Under the pieces are notes generated by a model. The model was given only the letters and a program-made list of their open reading frames with translations. It ran no database searches and was not told the origin of the DNA. A program made the position numbers and the translations under genes. A DNA stretch of 64,000 nt from Prinia subflava (taxonomy: Eukaryota > Chordata > Aves > Passeriformes > Cisticolidae): the NCBI RefSeq assembly GCF_021018805.1, contig NC_086283.1:14273162-14337161 (forward strand), written 5' to 3'. Of the stretch, positions 58,701 to 64,000 are shown piece after piece. Within the stretch, counting starts at the first letter, position 1, and each line of letters starts with the position of its first letter.

Positions 58701-61700
58701 ATTAAAGCAGCTATTTATCAAGCAATTTGCTATCAGGCTCTTCCTACTGAGATCTGGAAAGAACCCTCTCTTTCAACCCCCACAACCACCACTATTCACA
58801 TGATCCAAACCATTCTAAAAGTGGTCAGGGAAATGCTCAAGATCAGCAGCTGGAGCCAGACTTTCCCAAAGAAAATAACCATATAAAAACTGAGGAAGAC
58901 TATAAGTGTAAGGCATGCCACAGTGGTATATACATATTACTTTTGAAAATATGTTATTAAAGAAGTGACCACTAATTTTTAAATGCTGGCACAGCATTCC
59001 AATTTAGGGACACTGGATTAGGCTTTTTGCACAAGGCCTTGCTCTGCAGGCAGATTCTTTCATTGATTTAACTTGTCAGCTCTTTGTCAACTTTGTGCCA
59101 AGGTACAGGGTTGTGCCTTGGCTAAATTCTTGAACAACAGTTCCTACAATAACTTCCAAAGAATAATAATTTTTAGAGAAAATCATGTATCGGGGAAAAA
59201 AACACAATCAAACCCAAACAACAAGTTTCTGATTTACTTTTTTATACTCTCATGACATCTAGAATTAGAAATCCATGCATCCACTTCTTTATCCTCCAGA
59301 GTAGCAATTCCATTCAAATTCTGTGTGAAATACATGAAAACATTGAAAAAATTAAAATTATAGCAGATGGGATTCTTTTTTTTCAATCCAATAATTAAAA
59401 GATTTCAGACTAAGTATGAACAAATTAATGGTCATCCAGCATGATCCAGATGCATTAACCACAGAACATATATAACTGCAATACAAGTGAGTCTGTAGGT
59501 AAAGCACAGAAAAAACTGCAATGGGCATATATAAAACTGAAGTGCTCCAAGCACAGTGGAAAATCCAAATGTTTCCAGCAGTAATGTGGGCAGTGGTAAA
59601 ATCAGAAGCTATCAAATGTGCACATACCTTGTTCTCCTCCTTGCAACAGGCAAAACTTTGGTGTACTGCTGCAGCAATTTTGTTCTCTTTTTTTGATGCA
59701 CCCTTTTCTGTGAAAGAACAAAAAGATTGTTGTAGGAGCATTTGAAGAGACAGTCATTATCTTCAGAGAGTTGAGTGCACAGAAGTGGAACAGTAAAAAA
59801 CTCCTTCAGACAGTAGTTATCTGTTGAAAGTTTGATTCTGTGAGGCCACTACCCATAATAATCAAGCAGCAAATGGAATAATTCCTGGTAGTATTTGTTG
59901 GGATGGCCAAGCAAGCATGAGACATAATGTTTGCCTTTCAGTGTAAACATGAAATCAAGAAAGCAAACATCTTCATGGAAGAAACAAATACAGATGGTAT
60001 ACATCTGCAGTGGTCATTACTCTGGCAGGATTTTCCCGTATTCACTGGTGAATTGATGGGAAGTGGTATCAACTGATTTGGCTTCCTCTCATCTCCCAGT
60101 TGTGCTTCATCACCAGAACCAGAGAAATAGAATTTGTCCAAGGAAGAGACATAGACCAGAGTGTATTGTCTGTTCAGGGAAAAAAAAAGTGAAAATAAGT
60201 GAAAAGCGCTTAGGGCAAAACAGAATAAAATTCACAAATACATTTTCAGAGTATAGACCTGAAACTTGTCTTTAAAAGTCCTGAAAATGCAGATAAAGAA
60301 TCCCTTTAACCAAAGTGTTAGAACTCTTCATTGCATATGCATTCAGCAGTAAAGACTCAGATATGGACTCAGATTTCCTGTATTATCCCCTAATGTTTGT
60401 GATTTACCTCAGTTCCACACACAAAAATAGTGTTATGCCATGCTTGCTTCACAGCCCTCCGTTTTCAAACATGCAACTTTTGTGCTGCTCAGCCCAACAT
60501 CAACCCCAGGTGAGTTGTTAGGAGACTTTTTCTGCCCCAGTTCCAAAAGGGCAAAATGAAACTTGGTAATAATCGCTGCTCTTCAATTCTTATTAAGAAC
60601 CCAAGTTTGTCAGTCTGGATAGGAATTCAGTGACTTTCCTGATGCAGGCTCTTGACACTCCTTTGGCCTTTGGAACCCAGTACAAAGAGAATTTTGTTTA
60701 TTAAAAAAGCCTAAGGACTTCCGGTGGTTTTTGCAGCTCTCTCCCACTGCTCACCAGAGACTGAGGATTCTGCTGTCACTGGGGCTCTGGCAGGAGGGTG
60801 GCTTATACTTGAACAGCGGATGACACTGCAGACCTATTGTGATTCAGGGATTTGAACGTCTTGGTGACTCCCTTCCCTACTACTCTTCAGTGATTCCCCT
60901 AAGGCATTGACCTTAGAAGGCAAGTCATTGCCACCTCCCACCTGCCACAGGCGATGTGTGAAACCCTTGCTCCCCACAGCTCAGCCACCACACGAGGCAG
61001 GAGTTCATTCCGGGTGGAGTTGTGACCCAGCTGGCCAGATCCTCCTGCTCCAAAGGTGCACACTAGCCCCTCCTTGAAACGAAGAAACAAACAACAGGAT
61101 CACTGCATTATTAACAACAATCAAATGGTCACAACCAAGAATGAGAACCAGCAGGACATATGTTATATGGGACTTGATTCAAAACATCCCTGATTCAAAC
61201 ATGAGGAGGGTTCACTTTGCATCAAGCTGGACCATACATTGTAAAGTCCCAATCACTTAGCTCCTGAGAAAAGCAATTTAACTCTTGAGAATAACTCCCT
61301 GTTGCTTAAGAATTTTACTTGTATGAGTAAACCCTAGTGAATTAGATTTCATTCACATCTTCTGAAGTCCCCAATGTATTATAAAAAAAAAATCAAAAAG
61401 TACTGGGAATTGAACCGCACCTCTTTGCCTCAGGATTGCCATTCACCATATCCCTGCAAAAGATTGCATGCAGGTGACAGGAATATGAGAAAAGACAAGT
61501 TTCCCCAATAGCTTAGGTAATGTCCCTCGGGGATTGCCTTCAAGCTTAGGTGGAGGCAGGCATTACCATCCCAATTTCTCCATGCTGACTTTTAGTAGCA
61601 CGTCTTTTCTCACAAGGCGAGAAAAACCTTTCCATTTCCATCTTTCTGTTTCAGACTCACCTTGGAGAGAACTGCAGTATGATCTGCCCCACATGAGATA

Positions 61701-64000
61701 AATACAGTCTTCCAGTGCTCTAAAGCTCCAACATATGTTGGGCAGTCCCTGTCTGAAAAGAAGATAATGCTGCTAAATTGAAAGAGTACTGGAGGGTATC
61801 ATATACAGAAAAAATTAGAAAACAGAAGGATTAAGTGCTTTTCAGCCCTCTCTTACAGCAATTAATATAATTACAGCTTGGGTTTGGGTTGTTTCCCCTC
61901 CAGTATAACATATTTTTCTCATAATGTTCTTTTTCATATGACTTTATTTTCATTTACTTTAGTCTGAAACAAAATGCAGTAGTTTCATATCTGCTTGCCA
62001 AATGGCACTTGGCTTCAAAATATCTGATTCGCAAGGGTGTGGACATGTTCACACCAGAGGTTCTGTCTGTCTAGGGCAACTCTTCTCTAGCATTCTAAGT
62101 TTGAAGACAAGAGGTGATTTAAATTCTTTTTTTACTTTGTGTTTACAGAGAATTAAAACAGATTAAAAAATATAAAATTAATTTCTTTCATGCTAGATTT
62201 CCTGGAGAGGAGACAGGAGTGGAAATAGACCTGTAAGACCTCAGAGGTTTTAAGAGCCCACAATATCCAATTAGCCATACAAAATGATTGCAAGTTCTCT
62301 ATAGAAAAACAACCCCTACATACACTGTTCCTGCATGCATTTCCTGGTCAGGAAACAAAGAACATATCCAGATGTACTTTCTTTGAAAGGCTTCACTGTC
62401 CACCGCTGCTGCATAGGAGCTTAACAATACTGAGGAGCAATTTGGTGAGCTCACTGACCAGCAAAACACCGTGCTGGTGCTCTCCTTCCTTACCTTTCGT
62501 GTCTCCGAGTCCCAGCTGTCCAAAACTGTTCTTTCCCCAGGAGTACACAGCTCCAGAGAGTGACACGGTGGTGCTGTGAGCTCCTCCAGCAGCAATTTGA
62601 GCAAGTGGGATGCCCTTTAGTCTTTCCACCAGCTGTGGTATGGGAGTAGTCATGGTTTGGCTCCCCACTCCAAGCTGTCCATGGGTGTTCTGGCCCCAGG
62701 TGAAGAGCTCACCCCCTTCACACACAGAACAAAAGAAAACAGCTCAGCCTCACTACTTCACTTGAGTATTTGCACTTAGAGCGTCAGAGCAAAACTCAGT
62801 TTTGTTTTCAGGGTCCTAGCTCCAAGGCAAGACCATCATGTGTTGCCAAATTTGTTTTCTTCTGACCTCTTTGGGACAGTCCCATGTTGCCATGTGACTC
62901 AGCACAGCAAGAATAAAGAACCCTAAAGTCATACTTGCAAGAAGTTCTCAACCAGAAAGGTGTTGCAACTTAAGAATGAGCAGGTCTGGTGACCACAGAG
63001 TGGGGCAGCCATGTCTGCTCTCAATGTACACCTTTGTGGAGGGGCAGTGCTCAGGAACTGGAGAAAGACAGAGAGACATGCAGATCCCTTGGTGCTGGGA
63101 GGAAGGACAGCCAGTGCACTTTGTGTCCCCACTGCTCATTACTCTATAATGGTGTCACCAACTACTGCAAGTAGTACAAACACGGCCTTCTCAGAGCAAG
63201 CCTGACTCCTGTTTGGAGGAAAAGTGTTCTTGAAAGATGCTACCTCTGGATAGTGCCATGGCATGCTGGTCCCCACACGCTATTTGAACAATATTTCGGT
63301 TTCCCATTCCTTGCACCAGCCTAAGAAAAGAGGGAAAAAAATCAAAATAAATAGATGCTGTACTGTGAGACAAAGTAAAGGACAAAGATCCTCTGCCCAG
63401 CAAGCTCTACCACTCTTACCAGGAAATATGTGGAAAAACATAGGTCACCTGTATGCTGATTCACCCTTCTTTTATGCTGACCTGCTGTAGCAGAGCTAAC
63501 TGATTTCATTGTGGTTTGCTCCACAAGAAGCTGGAAAATAACCACGCTCAGCCTGATTCTGTTATCATGCCCTGGGCAAGAAAGTCACACAGCAAACTCC
63601 TGGGCCATTTGTAGATCATGGTTACTCTCACAGCTTCATCAGAAGGTGGCAAGGTTCAGACAGGCTTGTGTCTTTCACCTGCAGTTTTCCCAAGCCATGG
63701 GTAATTTGCAAGCCATCTGCATTGCTCTGGTATGTTCTACTGATTCTTACTAGGTTTGACAGAAACCTGTCTCATGTTGCATCCCAACCAGCTCAGATCT
63801 TGATATCATCCTCAAATTCTGTGCACTTCTGGCTCAGTTAAAAAAGAAGATAAAATTTTGGGTACTAGGAAGGTATGTGTTCCAGTTCCCTCTCTACAAC
63901 AGGAACGTGCCTGAAACCCTTGGATGCTACCCTGGGGAAAAGCAGGCTGCATTTTCTGACCATTGCTATCCATACCTCCACCCTTTGCAATCTTCTTACC
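46539..64000 (-). CDS. HERC5/HERC6-like RCC1-HECT E3 ligase, 3' part of gene (5' end outside window)
   Basis: Tandem paralogue of HERC3, transcribed towards it. RCC1 repeats (GELFTWGQNTHGQLGVG, YSWGKNSFGQLGLGDTKG, GQLGHNSTRNELLP), linker and a full HECT domain are present. Details such as HNSTRNEL and VAEL...IACGR resemble mammalian HERC5/HERC6 more than HERC3. Which of these it is, or whether it is their single co-orthologue, cannot be decided here. The catalytic Cys is in PSTCSLIL (codon 640-638, i.e. 46,640-46,638), 32 residues before the end as in HERC3. Twenty exon blocks were found; five match HERC3 exon lengths exactly (77, 222, 92, 131, 60 nt) and phases agree throughout. Equivalents of HERC3 exons 2-3 are beyond 64,000; an equivalent of the 24-nt exon 16 was not found. 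The block at 54,064-54,359 does not read in one frame. PYURF-PIGY lies antisense in the intron 50,869-54,063. Human HERC5 is the main ISG15 ligase; whether this protein does that is unknown. Confidence 0.88.
47431..47530 (-). CDS. HERC5/6-like exon T (HECT)
   Basis: 100 nt encoding NVIYSQYKKFDQTIRNFWAV and FHNLSDEKKKMFL. Acceptor tgacag|A, donor CTTG|gtaata. Counterpart of HERC3 exon 24. Confidence 0.93.
47899..48082 (-). CDS. HERC5/6-like exon S (HECT)
   Basis: 184 nt encoding REYVDLYVNYMFNESVQKPF, FMQGFLRGCP, FFPEELQVLLEGYKTFDWHL. Acceptor gttgcag|G, donor AAAAG|gtattg. Same length as HERC3 exon 23. Confidence 0.95.
49096..49175 (-). CDS. HERC5/6-like exon R (HECT)
   Basis: 80 nt encoding ATKGEDSMDVVELKENGANI and PVTKDN. 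Acceptor tgcatag|G, donor AACAG|gtcagt, a GT donor where HERC3 has GC. Confidence 0.9.
49360..49414 (-). CDS. HERC5/6-like exon Q (HECT)
   Basis: 55 nt encoding SLWKILNEENDNLDLVFT. Acceptor ggacag|G, donor CACG|gtaagg. Counterpart of HERC3 exon 21 (same phases, 12 nt shorter). Confidence 0.9.
50470..50642 (-). CDS. HERC5/6-like exon P (HECT N-lobe)
   Basis: 173 nt encoding EDTFLLIGTLCGMALFNQRM, PFPFPRALYKKLLDLAPTLE and DLKDLLPTTG. Acceptor taatcag|G, donor GCCG|gtatga, at the same site as HERC3 exon 20. GC-rich. Confidence 0.94.
50728..50868 (-). CDS. HERC5/6-like exon O (HECT N-lobe)
   Basis: 141 nt encoding VSFVGEVGVDEGALSQELFS and FCRFKSGLVWFPTQ, the HECT G-D-G--QE-F motif. Acceptor cttgcag|G, donor CACAG|gtaagg; phase 0 at both ends. 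More GC-rich than the other exons of the gene. It is separated from exon block M/N by the intron that holds PYURF-PIGY. Confidence 0.92.
50909..51166 (-). mobile_element. Probable solo-LTR-like segment, borders approximate
   Basis: On the minus strand the segment starts TGTGTGGAAG, has a TATA-like TATAAATA (51,075-51,068) and, about 80 nt later, AATAAA (50,993-50,988) within GTGAAATAAATAATTAATC, then ends near CA at 50,909. That TATA to polyadenylation-signal spacing is typical of an LTR. No target-site duplication or internal proviral gene was identified, so it could be another repeat type. Confidence 0.45.
51550..51749 (+). CDS. PYURF: PYURF coding exon 1
   Basis: 200 nt: presequence, Gly-Ser hexamer repeat and the first part of the Trm112-like domain up to KRPLR. 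It ends in phase 2 at a GTGAGG donor. Confidence 0.95.
51550..52003 (+). CDS. PYURF: PYURF (PreY), mitochondrial Trm112-like methyltransferase chaperone; two exons
   Basis: Coding exons 51,550-51,749 and 51,862-52,003 (112-nt intron, donor CTGAG|gtgagg, acceptor ggccag|G) give 342 nt, 113 residues plus stop, close to the human length. The N-terminus is Arg/Leu-rich (MLRGPALLLRRAAPGG), fitting a mitochondrial presequence. A Gly-Ser repeat follows, then the Trm112-like domain with LLRFLVCPLSKRPLR and NELINEELGIAYPIIDGIPN. In mammals PreY stabilises mitochondrial SAM-dependent methyltransferases used in complex I assembly and coenzyme Q synthesis. The ATG follows GCGGCGGCC at the start of a CpG island. 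It forms the upstream cistron of the PIGY mRNA and lies antisense in an intron of the HERC5/6-like gene. Confidence 0.96.
51642..51677 (+). repeat. (GGGATC)6 coding hexamer repeat in PYURF exon 1
   Basis: Six perfect GGGATC units encode alternating Gly-Ser between the presequence and the Trm112-like domain. Perfect repetition in coding DNA suggests recent slippage and possible length variation. Confidence 0.95.
51862..52003 (+). CDS. PYURF: PYURF coding exon 2
   Basis: 142 nt encoding the rest of the domain (YEEATNELINEELGIAYPII) and a short tail ending GSEQP, stop TGA at 52,001-52,003. Confidence 0.96.
52036..52266 (+). CDS. PIGY: PIGY, small subunit of GPI-GlcNAc transferase
   Basis: 76 codons and stop TAG. 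The protein is an ER membrane subunit of the complex that adds GlcNAc to phosphatidylinositol, the first step of GPI-anchor synthesis; in mammals it supports PIGA activity. Two hydrophobic segments are visible: LPTLTVLVPLLSLAGLFYSA and, after the loop PQGCTSTTSLCFYSL, the stretch LLPVTVPVYVFFHLWTW, ending GIKLFRHN as in human PIGY. The first ATG adds a few residues (MAGAGLLP) before the conserved SLPTL. It begins 32 nt after the PYURF stop in the same exon and has no promoter of its own that I can see, so translation from a bicistronic mRNA is expected, as in mammals. Confidence 0.97.
   Translation: MAGAGLLPSLPTLTVLVPLLSLAGLFYSASVDETFPQGCTSTTSLCFYSLLLPVTVPVYVFFHLWTWMGIKLFRHN
52544..52549 (+). 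terminator. Polyadenylation signal AATAAA, PYURF-PIGY mRNA (proximal)
   Basis: Canonical hexamer 278 nt after the PIGY stop. A second AATAAA at 52,654-52,659 could be a distal site. Confidence 0.65.
52654..52659 (+). terminator. Polyadenylation signal AATAAA, PYURF-PIGY mRNA (distal)
   Basis: Second canonical hexamer, 110 nt after the first. Confidence 0.5.
52680..54063. other. Intron remainder between PIGY 3' end and exon block M/N
   Basis: About 1.4 kb of intronic sequence with short spurious frames only; no gene recognised. Confidence 0.6.
54064..54359 (-). CDS. HERC5/6-like exon block M/N: two exon equivalents in different frames
   Basis: From the acceptor ctttcag| at 54,359 the phase-0 frame encodes TVLWKLSKYPCIFDRENKIR (HERC3 exon 17 equivalent) and then hits TAG near 54,230. 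The end of the block, in the next frame, encodes LPFIWIPQIWNFCVRRQCLL and DFRKTLK before the donor |gtaaga at 54,063 (HERC3 exon 18 equivalent). HERC3 has a 1.8-kb intron between these exons; here they touch. Total length 296 nt is not a multiple of 3. Frame is restored by a 74-nt or 65-nt intron ending at caattag|AA, or by one extra base (for example in the T run near 54,241). A strong donor ATT|gtaagt also sits in the block. Real structure unresolved. Confidence 0.6.
55529..55624 (-). CDS. HERC5/6-like exon L (linker)
   Basis: 96 nt encoding VNSRTGFRVHESIFHVPGVG and INLCSWSNIV. The VN start and ESIF motif match HERC5. Acceptor aatgcag|G, donor TAGTA|gtaagt; phase 0 at both ends. It is 18 nt shorter than HERC3 exon 15. 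Confidence 0.85.
56724..56890 (-). CDS. HERC5/6-like exon K (linker)
   Basis: 167 nt encoding WSNLETFFFKKLVILYQRVS, ILFQFVRRPGCLFNLDP and ILQMLYQ. Acceptor tttacag|AA, donor CCAG|gtgaga. Counterpart of HERC3 exon 14. Confidence 0.9.
57192..57375 (-). CDS. HERC5/6-like exon J (linker)
   Basis: 184 nt encoding VQKEIRNLLPSLSSSPISPE, FRVYLILPFLLQAEDGDSFL, ILKLQPEGLQTL. Acceptor ctaaag|G, donor CTTG|gtaggg: a normal GT where HERC3 exon 13 uses GC. Confidence 0.92.
57506..57608 (-). CDS. HERC5/6-like exon I (linker)
   Basis: 103 nt encoding DKHFKTSKEVSGVDMSEVKH and FYEKISKNRTVYQE. Acceptor gtgatag|A, donor GGAG|gtatgg. Counterpart of HERC3 exon 12, nine nt shorter, same phases. Confidence 0.9.
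58156..58215 (-). CDS. HERC5/6-like exon H (linker)
   Basis: 60 nt encoding NIRRIFSSEACINGSFLDK. Acceptor tatcag|A, donor AAAAG|gtagga. Same length and phase as HERC3 exon 11. Confidence 0.92.
59238..59320 (-). CDS. HERC5/6-like exon G (linker)
   Basis: 83 nt encoding NLNGIATLEDKEVDAWISNS and RCHESIK. Found by its splice sites (ttcacacag|A and AAAA|gtaaat), since it is too short to stand out. It resembles the TL-E--V--WI segment of HERC5/6 and has the phase of HERC3 exon 10 (0 to 2). Confidence 0.82.
59628..59707 (-). CDS. HERC5/6-like exon F (last RCC1 strand)
   Basis: 80 nt encoding KGASKKENKIAAAVHQSFAC and CKEENK. It aligns with the segment of HERC5/6 that ends the propeller (I-A-G-NQS-type core, here IAAAVHQS). 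Acceptor ttcacag|AA, donor CAAG|gtatgt. Confidence 0.82.
60021..60169 (-). CDS. HERC5/6-like exon E (RCC1)
   Basis: 149 nt encoding QYTLVYVSSLDKFYFSGSGD then EAQLGDERKPNQLIPLPIN. Acceptor gaacag|A. The donor CCAGA|gtaatg is inferred: it keeps phase 1 and joins to exon F as a Lys codon. The alternative donor at 60,002 would create TAA at the junction. Confidence 0.8.
60942..61072 (-). CDS. HERC5/6-like exon D (RCC1)
   Basis: 131 nt encoding EGLVCTFGAGGSGQLGHNST, RNELLPRVVAEL and HIACG. Acceptor tttcaag|G, donor GGCAG|gtggga. Same length as HERC3 exon 7. Confidence 0.92.
61661..61752 (-). CDS. HERC5/6-like exon C (RCC1)
   Basis: 92 nt encoding RDCPTYVGALEHWKTVFISC and GADHTAVLSK. Acceptor tttcag|AC, donor CCAAG|gtgagt. 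Same length and phase as HERC3 exon 6. Confidence 0.92.
62494..62715 (-). CDS. HERC5/6-like exon B (two RCC1 repeats)
   Basis: 222 nt encoding GELFTWGQNTHGQLGVGSQT, IPLAQIAAGGAHSTTVSLSG, YSWGKNSFGQLGLG. Donor GAAAG|gtaagg. The acceptor gtgaag|GG is purine-rich and weak but is fixed by phase and by equal length with HERC3 exon 5. Confidence 0.92.
63244..63320 (-). CDS. HERC5/6-like exon A (RCC1; matches HERC3 exon 4)
   Basis: 77 nt encoding LVQGMGNRNIVQIACGDQHA then MALSR. Acceptor ttcttag|G, donor AGAG|gtagca. Same length and phase as HERC3 exon 4. Confidence 0.9.
63321..63999. other. HERC5/6-like intron reaching the right edge, with a donor at the edge
   Basis: The intron upstream of exon A. 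Its 5' end looks like the donor |GTAAG at 63,999-63,995 on the minus strand, so the previous exon (HERC3 exon 3 equivalent) should end at base 64,000. No other feature is seen in it. Confidence 0.55.

Larger units (their letters stand above)
54360..60941. other. HERC5/6-like introns between exon D and block M/N
   Basis: Gene-free stretches longer than 300 nt between listed exons: 54,360-55,528 (where a short exon equivalent to HERC3 exon 16 might be hidden), 55,625-56,723, 58,216-59,237 and 60,170-60,941. Nothing else was recognised. Confidence 0.55.

Noticed and set aside
60003..60169. Alternative 3' border of HERC5/6-like exon E at donor gtatac
   Set aside because: Joining to exon F would create TAA at the junction; the donor at 60,020 keeps the frame.
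1..64000. Bacterial, phage, CRISPR or operon-type systems
   Set aside because: Intron-containing vertebrate genes fill the window; no such features were seen.

Overview
This is a vertebrate nuclear genome window, most likely from a bird. A CR1 3'-end fragment (954-1053) points to a sauropsid. Repeat density is low, introns are compact, no mammalian-type SINE/LINE (Alu or L1) load was noticed, and the HERC3 introns hold no recognisable NAP1L5 retrogene. I assign the lineage by inference and cannot name the species. The gene content (HERC3, a HERC5/HERC6-like gene, PYURF, PIGY) matches the human 4q22.1 HERC cluster.

Layout. (1) 1-43,260, minus strand: the whole HERC3 gene. It has a non-coding first exon in a CpG island at about 43.1 kb and 24 coding exons from 38,554 down to the stop at 540. 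The exons I reconstructed sum to 3,153 nt, or 1,050 codons plus stop, the same length as I recall for human HERC3. The protein has an N-terminal RCC1-like propeller, a linker and a C-terminal HECT domain with the catalytic Cys at residue 1018. Two introns use GC-AG splice sites and one coding exon is only 24 nt. (2) 45.6-64.0 kb, minus strand: a second, tandem HERC gene of the HERC5/HERC6 type. Its 5' end lies beyond the right edge. Its exon order and phases repeat those of HERC3 almost exactly. One short region (54,064-54,359) carries two homologous exon blocks in different frames, meaning a very short intron, a frameshift or an assembly error. (3) 51.5-52.7 kb, plus strand: the PYURF-PIGY bicistronic unit with its own CpG-island promoter. 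It sits head to tail inside the 3.2-kb intron that splits the HECT domain of the second HERC gene, so it is nested and antisense.

How the genes relate. The two HERC genes are tandem paralogues encoding RCC1-HECT ubiquitin-family E3 ligases. PYURF encodes a mitochondrial Trm112-like methyltransferase chaperone. PIGY encodes a small ER membrane subunit of the GPI-GlcNAc transferase; both come from one mRNA. PYURF/PIGY share location, not pathway, with the HERC genes.

Other content: two old MIR-like SINE remnants, a CR1 fragment, one LTR-like segment between HECT exon 50,728-50,868 and the PYURF promoter, a possible second LTR end at 34.9 kb, a 46-base A tract, a 21-base C tract beside the HERC3 CpG island, and short tandem repeats. 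I saw no tRNA, rRNA, CRISPR or bacterial-type features. All exon borders come from reading splice signals and frame against HERC homology, not from transcripts.
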